NCBI GenBank assembly: GCA_007126675.1
Contig: SLAU01000217.1
Coordinates: 1 to 8,183 of the forward strand
DNA: 8,183 nucleotides
Direction: 5' to 3'
Origin: Balneolaceae bacterium
Lineage (GTDB): Bacteria; Bacteroidota; Rhodothermia; Balneolales; Balneolaceae
The position numbers and the translations under genes are program-made. Below the pieces are notes generated by a model. It searched no databases. It was not told the DNA's origin and was given only the letters and a program-made list of their open reading frames with translations. This document shows, one piece after another, positions 1-5,975 of the stretch. The first letter of the stretch is position 1. Each line of letters starts with the position of its first letter.

Positions 1-198
1 AGTAAAACCGGGCATTCTCTGGTAGTTGATCATAATCAATGTGTGATATGCGGATCGGTATTTCAAACAGATAACTCTTCTCTTGATAGCTCTGAAGTTA
101 CACTCAATTCAGAGAATGTATATTATTGCGAAAAAACTGCAGAAGCATTTCTTACCTTTCTCAATTCGCAGTTTGGACGCGCCCCTCCTGTAAGCTAA
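1..198 (+). CDS. C-terminal 65 residues of a small CxxC protein (5' end outside window)
   Basis: Reading frame 1 is open from the window edge to TAA at 196-198, so only the C-terminus is visible and there is no start. The visible part has a His/Cys cluster, DHNQCVICG (H11, C14, C17), then a further cysteine in VYYCEKTAEAFL, and it ends in GRAPPVS. A CxxC pair with a nearby histidine, followed by YYC about 30 residues later, resembles small metal-binding modules (YHS/TRASH-like). The HxxCxxC...RAPP pattern also recalls short exported proteins of the DUF2946 kind often found beside metal-transport genes. The fourth ligand expected of a TRASH module is not evident. Position, 153 nt upstream of two lipoproteins and a ZnuD-like receptor, fits a metal-related role, but this is inference. 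That it is a coding end is fairly sure; its family is not. Confidence 0.6.
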   Translation, partial: SKTGHSLVVDHNQCVICGSVFQTDNSSLDSSEVTLNSENVYYCEKTAEAFLTFLNSQFGRAPPVS

Positions 199-249
199 GT
201 ACTACTCTCCTGCCGCAGATTAAACTCTGCTCTTTATCAAATAATCTGT

Positions 250-310
250 AAAAGCATGCGAAAGATCTGTCAGATTGATAAGTCTGTACGCTTTTCATAT
301 GGTTTTTTTA
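250..310 (+). terminator. Imperfect long stem-loop plus T-run in the leader of the lipoprotein gene; possible terminator of the left gene or regulatory leader
   Basis: AAAAGCATGC (250-259) can pair with GTACGCTTTT (286-295), with one mismatch and one G-T pair. Between the arms lies a second inverted repeat, ATCTG-T-CAGAT (265-275). A run of seven T follows at 303-309. This could terminate the upstream gene, which ends at 198, or act as a leader structure or operator for the lipoprotein at 352. The T-run starts 7 nt after the stem, which is far for a classical intrinsic terminator, so the assignment is tentative. Confidence 0.35.
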
Positions 311-351
311 ATCAAATAACCCATAAACTCAAATATAACTAATATATAATC

Positions 352-1113
352 ATGAAGTATCTAACAACTAAACTACAACTCGGATTAATAGCACTATTAG
401 TATTAACAATGTTTTCACTGCAAGCATGCAGTGATGATACAACCGGACCGGATGCCGATGCAGATCCTGAAATTGAAGGATTTGTGATCGAAATTGAAGG
501 TGTTGAAATCGTAAGATATCAAGGTGGATCGTATACTTTTAACAATGCATCCGCTGTTGAAGAATATGTATTTGACAACACATTTATGCTCAGCGATACA
601 CACAATGGCGGTAATCTAACCAGAACGTCTGCTGATGAAGAGGAAATTGGAGGAAGAAGATATTTTACTCCCTCTATTTTTGTTCGTTTCATCATGGATG
701 ATGGCGAAATAGTTGAACTTCCTCAGGAACGCGTACCCGGAGCCAGCGGTGACGTTTCTGGTGATGAAATTAACCCAGATGGTCATTACAGAATGAATGT
801 ATCCTGGGATCAGCCAAATGATTCACGCGGTTCTAATATAGAACAGCACGGCAGTGATCAGTCATGGGGTTTCCACCTGCGAGCCGATCGTGTTGGAACA
901 GCCGGTATGACACTTAGGGTTGACCGTTGCGAAGACGTTATTTCTATTGAAAGCGTACCCGGAGATAATCACAGATCTGATCAAATCCGGAATTGTGCAA
1001 CCGATGATGTAACTGTTTTTGAAGCCAGCTCACCAATGCCAATTACTATTGATAATTATGAGCTTGCTGAAGATGGCACGTATCCGCACAACCGCTTCGA
1101 AAGACAAAGATAA
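352..1113 (+). CDS. Outer-membrane lipoprotein, first of a paralogous pair beside a ZnuD-like receptor
   Basis: A 253-aa protein with a lipoprotein signal: a basic N-terminus, a hydrophobic segment at about residues 10-23, and lipobox LQAC with lipidated C26. C26 is followed by SDDTTGPDADAD, an acidic stretch like the surface-export signals described for Bacteroidota lipoproteins. The mature part starts with a region (IEGFVIEIEGVEIVRY) that aligns by eye with the next gene's product (AFGFQLEIDGEILVRY). Both end with a WxF... strand pair and a P-x-PI closing strand (here SSPMPITID). This copy carries an extra segment of about 30 residues near its C-terminus with two cysteines, C193 and C215, which could form a disulfide or bind metal; the partner has HIDHAD there. 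I recognise no named domain; beta-rich composition suggests an Ig-like or similar fold. The ATG at 352 is preceded by an A/T-rich leader without a Shine-Dalgarno sequence. A role in substrate capture for the receptor at 1979 is inferred from position. Confidence 0.85.
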   Translation: MKYLTTKLQLGLIALLVLTMFSLQACSDDTTGPDADADPEIEGFVIEIEGVEIVRYQGGSYTFNNASAVEEYVFDNTFMLSDTHNGGNLTRTSADEEEIGGRRYFTPSIFVRFIMDDGEIVELPQERVPGASGDVSGDEINPDGHYRMNVSWDQPNDSRGSNIEQHGSDQSWGFHLRADRVGTAGMTLRVDRCEDVISIESVPGDNHRSDQIRNCATDDVTVFEASSPMPITIDNYELAEDGTYPHNRFERQR

Positions 1114-1155
1114 TTCTCGTTTAATATAAATTTGTATTGTAACTAGACCTCCGTT

Positions 1156-1179
1156 TCCGGCAGCCTGATCGCTACCGGA
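1156..1179 (+). other. GC-rich stem-loop between the two lipoprotein genes
   Basis: TCCGG (1156-1160) pairs with CCGGA (1175-1179), and AGC (1162-1164) pairs with GCT (1171-1173). One C-A mismatch separates the two helices and the loop is CTGATC. No T-run follows (TTCTTAAT), so it is at best a weak terminator. It could be an attenuator or an RNA-processing/stability element that sets different levels for the first and second lipoprotein genes. Confidence 0.4.
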
Positions 1180-1224
1180 TTCTTAATCAACAAAGTTCTT
1201 TTTAATCAAAACATAATTTCAATC

Positions 1225-1848
1225 ATGTTTTACTTTAACCGTGCAATAAGCATAATACTTGCACTTATTCTCTCAGCTTTTGTACTAATTTCGTGTGAAG
1301 ACAATCCCGCAAGCTCTGATGATTTTGGCGAACACGCTGAAGCATTTGGATTTCAGCTTGAGATTGACGGAGAGATTCTTGTAAGATACTTTTTACGTGA
1401 ATACACAATTGACCCTAATGACAATTTCCCTCAATATGTTAAGCAGGATTCTGACGATGAAACACCAGGATATATGCAAAATGGGGATGGATTGTTATTT
1501 TCAAGTGCAGATGCTGTTGATAACATTACAGAAGAGTTAACGATACGTTGGATAGATCGGAATGAAGTAGTTTTTGATCTTCCACAGCTAAATGAAGAAC
1601 AGGGTGGCACAGCTGGCCTTTTCGGTGAATGGAACCTTGAGTTCAGGTACAAATATCCCAATACCAGTGATGTAAAACCTGTTGAAGAACGAAACTTCAG
1701 AGATATTTATGATGTGAACGAGGAGACATGGAAATTTTCATTTGAGTTACTTTCTGAAGGAAGAACTGATTTGAGAATTAATCTTTTCCATATCGATCAT
1801 GCTGATCTCACACCCCGCCCTCTGCCCATTTATATCGAAATGGAGTAA
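1225..1848 (+). CDS. Outer-membrane lipoprotein, second of the paralogous pair, with a C-terminal His-Asp-His motif
   Basis: A 207-aa protein with signal sequence and lipobox LISC (C24), followed by EDNPASSDDFGEHAE. The SDDF/acidic stretch is like the export signals that send Bacteroidota lipoproteins to the cell surface. The mature part begins with EAFGFQLEIDGEILVRY, matching the upstream paralogue, then a polar middle (TEELTIRWIDRNEVVFDLP). The C-terminal strands are TWKFSFELLSEGRTDLRINL, then FHIDHADL (H189, D191, H192, D194) and a PRPLPIYIEME end. The HxDHAD cluster is a plausible metal-ligand set. To my knowledge similar hypothetical lipoproteins with a HADxTxxPxPI ending occur beside TonB receptors in related bacteria; this is recollection, not a search. 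It lies 111 nt after the first lipoprotein and 130 nt before the receptor on the same strand, so co-transcription is likely. Start: ATG at 1225 after an A-rich leader. Function proposed, not shown: outer-membrane partner of the receptor. Confidence 0.85.
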   Translation: MFYFNRAISIILALILSAFVLISCEDNPASSDDFGEHAEAFGFQLEIDGEILVRYFLREYTIDPNDNFPQYVKQDSDDETPGYMQNGDGLLFSSADAVDNITEELTIRWIDRNEVVFDLPQLNEEQGGTAGLFGEWNLEFRYKYPNTSDVKPVEERNFRDIYDVNEETWKFSFELLSEGRTDLRINLFHIDHADLTPRPLPIYIEME

Positions 1849-1978
1849 TTTTTCAAAATTTATCAGGCAAACATTCATCTTTCATTTATTTTGCCACTAT
1901 TTTGTCTGGCCCATTCGTTGGAGACGGAGTTATGTGTGTTTACAATGATCAGGTCTGATTTCTCTGTTAAAACAATTC

Positions 1979-4291
1979 ATGAATTTTAAAATACAACACA
2001 TTTTTTTTCATTTTTCAATGCTATTGATGCTGGTTACTTTATTTAATGCCCAGCAGCTTTTTGCATATAACGAGCCAATAGACGAATCTGATCGGGGAGT
2101 TATAAAAGGATATCTGTTAGACGCTGAAACTAATAATCCGGTTAGTAACGGTTCTATTTTGATTGAAGGAACTGACCGGGGTACTGTGAGCCACGCTAAT
2201 GGTGATTTTATTTTTCGGAATGTTCCTGCAGGTACACATACTCTTCGTGCGCAGCACATTGGGTATGAACCAGGCTTTGCAACAGTTGAAGTTGTTGCTG
2301 AAGATACTGTTGAAATCGCCATACGACTCTACTCCAGAACGTTTCGCCCCGGCGAAATCCAGGTAACTGCAGATTATATAAGAGATGATCAAACAACAAG
2401 CATAGAACGGGTAATGACAGGACGAACCCTTCGGCAGCAACTGGGCCGAACTATCGCTGAAACACTGAGTGATGAACCCGGACTTGCTCAAAGAAGTATG
2501 GGGCCGGCTCCTGCCCGTCCCGTCTTAAGAGGCCTTGGTGGCGACCGTCTGCTGATTCTGGAAGACGGCGGCCGAACTGGCGATCTTTCCGCAACTGCTG
2601 CAGACCACGCTCTTGCAATTGAGCCAATGACAGCCGAGCATATTGAGCTCATTCGCGGCCCTTCTGCGCTTACTTATGGTTCCAATACGATGGGCGGAGT
2701 CATTAATGTGATCAGAGGACAAATTCCACGCGATATGCCGGATCACATACACATGAGTGGAAGTGCGCAAGCAGAAAGTGTCAATTCAGGTTATGCCGGT
2801 GGTTTGCGCGCATATGGACCCTTATTTAACAATTTCGCTTTCCGGGTTGATGGAAGCTTACGCCAAAGCCGTGATATTGGTACACCTACCGGCAGACTCG
2901 ATAATACCAGCATTACAACATACAATGGATCTATGGGGCTTAGCTATATCCGTTCCTGGGGTATGCTTGGAATATCAGGCAACCTGATGGACACCAAATA
3001 TGGGGTCCCGGGGGGAATTGGAATTGCCGATGCGCACCCGAATGGTGTAGATATCGAAATGTTCAGAAGATATACCGAATTAAAAGGCCGCTTCGATATG
3101 CCGGGAAGCTTTCTTCAGCGGCTCGACCTTGATGCAACCTACTCATTCTACAATCATGAAGAGCTTGAAAAGCCCTCATTTGAAACGGATCGGAGAATTG
3201 TAGGCTCAGAATTTGGTGTATTAACCACCAATGCCAAAGTACACCTCCACCACAATGATTGGTTGTTCGTTGATAAAGGCTTGTTTGGCGTTTGGGGTGA
3301 GCATCGCGATTATGCATCAGGAGCTTTTTCAGAAACACCGGAAACGATCGAAAACGCGATAGCAGCCTATACTTTTCAAGAAACTGATTTGGGTAACTGG
3401 AACCTTCAGGGAGCTCTTCGGTTCGATGTGCGTCAGGTAACACCCAGTGAAGAACGAAATTCTTTTTTGATTGGACATATCCGGGAACGAACATTCAGTG
3501 GATTCTCCGGTTCAGCCAGAGCTGCTTATTTACTTCGATCCAATATGAAAATCGGGAGTACTATAACAAGAACGTTTCGGGCACCCGGTATAGAAGAATT
3601 ATTTTCCGAAGGCCCACATCTTGCCAATTTTTCATATGAAAAAGGAAACCCCGATCTAAGTGCTGAACGAGGCTGGGGAAGTGAAATCTTTTTCAGGGCA
3701 GACAGAAGTCTTTTTAACCTGCATATTGCACTTTTCCGAAATCAGATGGATAATTACATCTTCCCAAGAGACTCGAATCAGCGTGCTACGAGACGAGACG
3801 ATCTGAATACATTCATTTTTGTGGAACAGCAAGTGTTGATGACAGGTATTGAAATGAATCTGAAATATCGTCTTTCTAGCCATTGGACCACCGGTGGCTC
3901 TGCAAGCTATGTTCGGGCAGATTTTATATCCGATAACCGTTCATTTCCCGTAGCACGTTTTGACCATTCTGATGAAGGAGTTCCGATGATCCCCCCTCTT
4001 ACCGGTCGTGTGTATCTTGAATGGGCTAACTCAAATTTAACACTTGGTGCGGCATCAAGAATGGCTGCAAGTCAAAATCGAATCGATATTTTTGAAGAAC
4101 CCACCGATGGATATGTTCTTTTGGATCTTTACGGACAATATCATTTCAGCTCCGGCAGGTATCTTCACACCTTTTCACTTAATTTTGATAATGTTGCAAA
4201 TACAGAGTACAGAAATCATCTCTCCCGTATCAAATCCATAATGCCTGAACCCGGCATGAACCTGAAACTTTTGTACCGATTTTACTTTTAG
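1979..4291 (+). CDS. TonB-dependent outer-membrane receptor, ZnuD-like, with N-terminal carboxypeptidase-regulatory-like domain
   Basis: A complete 770-aa receptor. Residues 1-29 are a signal peptide ending LFA. Residues about 40-118 form a carboxypeptidase-regulatory-like (CarbopepD_reg) beta-sandwich (VIKGYLLDAETNNPVSNGSI...GDFIFRNVPAGTHTLRAQHIGY), typical of Bacteroidota receptors. EIQVTA at 126-131 is a TonB-box-like stretch. The plug domain spans about 148-245 (ETLSDEPGLA...RPVLRGLGGDRLLILEDG...IELIRGPSALTYGSNTMGGVINVI). The rest is a 22-strand-type barrel ending in aromatic LLYRFYF, the usual BAM recognition end. The segment at 538-564 (IEELFSEGPHLANF...GNPDLSAER), the YGVPGG...H353 loop, YNHEELE (H393) and VHLHH (H422, H424, H425) resemble the zinc receptor ZnuD. 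The family imports scarce ligands using TonB-ExbBD energy. Zinc is the best guess; another metal or a metal chelate cannot be excluded. No TonB, ExbBD or inner-membrane ABC genes are in the window. It closes the lipoprotein cluster and is followed by a hairpin terminator. Confidence 0.93.
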   Translation: MNFKIQHIFFHFSMLLMLVTLFNAQQLFAYNEPIDESDRGVIKGYLLDAETNNPVSNGSILIEGTDRGTVSHANGDFIFRNVPAGTHTLRAQHIGYEPGFATVEVVAEDTVEIAIRLYSRTFRPGEIQVTADYIRDDQTTSIERVMTGRTLRQQLGRTIAETLSDEPGLAQRSMGPAPARPVLRGLGGDRLLILEDGGRTGDLSATAADHALAIEPMTAEHIELIRGPSALTYGSNTMGGVINVIRGQIPRDMPDHIHMSGSAQAESVNSGYAGGLRAYGPLFNNFAFRVDGSLRQSRDIGTPTGRLDNTSITTYNGSMGLSYIRSWGMLGISGNLMDTKYGVPGGIGIADAHPNGVDIEMFRRYTELKGRFDMPGSFLQRLDLDATYSFYNHEELEKPSFETDRRIVGSEFGVLTTNAKVHLHHNDWLFVDKGLFGVWGEHRDYASGAFSETPETIENAIAAYTFQETDLGNWNLQGALRFDVRQVTPSEERNSFLIGHIRERTFSGFSGSARAAYLLRSNMKIGSTITRTFRAPGIEELFSEGPHLANFSYEKGNPDLSAERGWGSEIFFRADRSLFNLHIALFRNQMDNYIFPRDSNQRATRRDDLNTFIFVEQQVLMTGIEMNLKYRLSSHWTTGGSASYVRADFISDNRSFPVARFDHSDEGVPMIPPLTGRVYLEWANSNLTLGAASRMAASQNRIDIFEEPTDGYVLLDLYGQYHFSSGRYLHTFSLNFDNVANTEYRNHLSRIKSIMPEPGMNLKLLYRFYF

Positions 4292-4649
4292 TACAGCCAA
4301 TATTTTTACAGCTTCCGGTATGATGAAAAATCATCTTTTTTCACTAAAAGCGTCAACACTTTCTTCACAAATTGGTGATTCAAAGTTCTAAAAAGGAGAG
4401 AACTCTAACACTTTATACTGCAATTTCTTCAATATTTGAAATTATCACATATTAAGCTAGCTATGAAAAATTCATTCCACTTTCTTCGATTGCATATACA
4501 AAACATAATAAGAACCCGCTGTTTTTGGGAACTTAGATCATATTTTGGTATTTAAAAGTGATAATATTCAGTATCTGAAAAACGAAATGGCATATTCATC
4601 GTTATCATCACTAATCAGTTACCAGAGTGTAAAACTACCGGCTACCATC
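4292..4649. other. Intergenic stretch with no convincing gene
   Basis: These 358 nt are AT-rich. Apart from the hairpin just after the receptor (4322-4341) I see no RNA gene, repeat or array. A 30-codon ATG frame at 4463-4555 has no recognisable features. The in-frame extension of the next gene back to a TTG at 4545 is probably untranslated leader. A promoter for the gene at 4650 should lie here, but I find no full TAnnTTTG match (closest: AATATTTG at 4431-4438). Confidence 0.6.
4322..4341 (+). terminator. Intrinsic terminator after the TonB receptor gene
   Basis: GATGA (4322-4326) and TCATC (4331-4335) form a 5-bp stem with an AAAA loop, followed directly by six T (4336-4341). The stem is short and AT-rich, so efficiency may be modest, but placement 30 nt after the receptor stop codon fits the end of the lipoprotein/receptor transcript. 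Confidence 0.55.
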
Positions 4650-5726
4650 ATGCTTAAATCTTTATATAAATACTTTATCCCGCTGTTAATGTCGCTTGTT
4701 TTAGTGATTCCTGTTAAATCTCAGGCAACAGGCAGCGGAGCTGATTTACAGCAAATATCTTCTGACCGCATTTGGGCACAAACTCTTACCGGCAGCCATT
4801 TTAATGAATTCTGGAACTATCAGTTTTATTTCGATAATGGAATGACGGCTCATATCGTATTTTCAGCAGCTAACTTTGGCAGTCTTAAATCTCCGGTTAC
4901 CGGGGTTCGTGTATCGGTATATGATCCGGATAAAGACAGGGTTTTCCAGGTTACCAGAGAGTATCCTATCGAGTACCTGGTACAGGATCGTGAAAATTAC
5001 CTGTTTAAATTGCGGCCCGGTCGCGATATATACTTTGAAGGAAAACTTCCTGAAGAACATCGTGTGGTAGTGAAGTTTTCGAAAGATGGTGTTAGTTACG
5101 ATATAGATCTAAAACTGAATGACATTGTACAGGGCTTTACACTTGGTGACAGTAAGTTCAGAGTCGCAGATGAATCGATCGGAATTGTAACTCACATACC
5201 CTATGCAAAGGTTAGTGGCCATATAACCATCAACAACAACAGAAAGCAGGTAGAAGGCACTGCCTATATGGACCACACCCATCAGCATCAAACTACAACA
5301 AGGTTAATGCACAGTGGTTATCGGTTTGTTCATCATGCAGATAACGAAAATTGGGATATTCTTTATTTCTTACTACCAAGCAGTTCGAATAATCAGAGTG
5401 CTGTAGGCTATTCACTTCGCAGTGAAAATGGAAATGTTAAGTTGATGGAAGTAGACCGCATCTCTTATACCTCTGATGGTAAAGCGTTTGGAAAAACTTT
5501 TCCGCGCATTGTTGAAGTTAAACTTGCAGATCAATCGAACCTCAGAATTGCCCGTACAAATGATATAGAGCGCTTTTCACTGTTAGGAGAACTGGGCAGA
5601 ATTGCCCGGCGTGCAGCTCGTACATTTCTTGGCGGAGAAGTAATTGATTTCAGAGGTGAAGGAACTTTGATGGAAAGCTCACAGCGGCCTAAACACGGAG
5701 ACTATAACTTTTTCTTTGTAGAGTAA
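4650..5726 (+). CDS. Exported CrtC/AttH/Svf1-type lipocalin-like protein
   Basis: I choose the ATG at 4650 (358 aa) because it places a clear signal peptide at the N-terminus: MLKSLYKYF, a hydrophobic core at residues 9-22, and a probable cut after A26 (VKSQA). The frame is open back to a TTG at 4545, but that start would put 35 extra residues before the signal. The mature protein is beta-rich. EGTAYMDHTHQHQ (residues 202-214) resembles the GxGYxDHNxG motif of the family that includes hydroxyneurosporene hydratase CrtC, AttH and yeast Svf1, two lipocalin-like beta-barrels in tandem. The typical WxxNFxF-like start is also visible (FNEFWNYQFYFDNGMTAH). Family members act on or bind lipophilic compounds such as carotenoids. 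No carotenoid genes are near, so enzymatic function is open; periplasmic lipid binding is equally possible. Own transcription unit: 358 nt after the receptor, stem-loop directly behind. CDS call is sure, family moderately so. Confidence 0.8.
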   Translation: MLKSLYKYFIPLLMSLVLVIPVKSQATGSGADLQQISSDRIWAQTLTGSHFNEFWNYQFYFDNGMTAHIVFSAANFGSLKSPVTGVRVSVYDPDKDRVFQVTREYPIEYLVQDRENYLFKLRPGRDIYFEGKLPEEHRVVVKFSKDGVSYDIDLKLNDIVQGFTLGDSKFRVADESIGIVTHIPYAKVSGHITINNNRKQVEGTAYMDHTHQHQTTTRLMHSGYRFVHHADNENWDILYFLLPSSSNNQSAVGYSLRSENGNVKLMEVDRISYTSDGKAFGKTFPRIVEVKLADQSNLRIARTNDIERFSLLGELGRIARRAARTFLGGEVIDFRGEGTLMESSQRPKHGDYNFFFVE

Positions 5727-5732
5727 AAAATA

Positions 5733-5762
5733 AAAGGCCCGGCCTTTCACGGCCAGACCTTT
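5733..5762 (+). terminator. GC-rich stem-loop terminator after the lipocalin-like gene, T-rich on the opposite strand
   Basis: AAAGGCCCGGCC (5733-5744) pairs with GGCCAGACCTTT (5751-5762), a 12-bp stem with two C-A mismatches and loop TTTCAC. It begins 6 nt after the stop codon at 5724-5726. On the + strand the A-run precedes the stem and the trailing T-run is short. On the - strand the stem is followed by a long T-rich run, so it would also stop transcription arriving from the right. Confidence 0.65.
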
Positions 5763-5806
5763 CCGGTTCTATATTTAATCTGATCAATTATGGGGTAAAT
5801 AACAGA

Positions 5807-5822
5807 TTGATTTTAAAATCAA
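5807..5822. promoter_or_regulatory. Perfect 16-bp palindrome, candidate operator
   Basis: TTGATTTTAAAATCAA is its own reverse complement with no spacer. It lies about 150 nt upstream of the MFS start and just before CTGATCAG (5827-5834), another perfect palindrome; TGATCA also occurs at 5781-5786. A spacer-free symmetric site suits a dimeric DNA-binding protein better than an RNA hairpin. No regulator gene is adjacent, and AT-rich DNA can give such symmetry by chance. Confidence 0.3.
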
Positions 5823-5941
5823 CCCGCTGATCAGTTTATGAGAGCATTATCCTATCCGTTTGTTACTTATAAAATTCATATTTCTGAATTTTGATATCCA
5901 TGTTCTTGTAAATCAGGAACTTTACTGCCACAAATATTTAT

Positions 5942-5949
5942 TACATTTG
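5942..5949 (+). promoter_or_regulatory. Bacteroidota-type -7 promoter element for the MFS gene
   Basis: TACATTTG matches the Bacteroidota -7 consensus TAnnTTTG exactly and lies 26 nt before the proposed TTG start, which would give a leader of roughly 20 nt. The -33 element (TTTG consensus, about 19 nt upstream) is poor; the nearest is TTTA at 5921-5924. Confidence 0.4.
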
Positions 5950-5975
5950 TCTGTTTTCGAAAAACGAATGGGATA

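Noticed and set aside
1127..1134. Exact TAnnTTTG match (TAAATTTG) just after the first lipoprotein gene
   Set aside because: No TTTG-like -33 element at the right distance, and the surrounding DNA is very AT-rich; an internal promoter is possible but unsupported.
3063..3494. 143-codon open frame on the minus strand inside the receptor gene
   Set aside because: Lies fully within the well-supported receptor barrel, shows no family signature, and is a codon-composition shadow; the same holds for the other opposite-strand frames.
4463..4555. 30-codon ATG frame between the receptor and lipocalin-like genes
   Set aside because: Basic, low-complexity composition, no recognisable motif or signal, and no supporting leader; expected by chance in a spacer of this length.
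4545..4649. N-terminal extension of the lipocalin-like gene from a TTG codon
   Set aside because: It would bury a clear signal peptide 35 residues inside the protein; ATG at 4650 is a better start.
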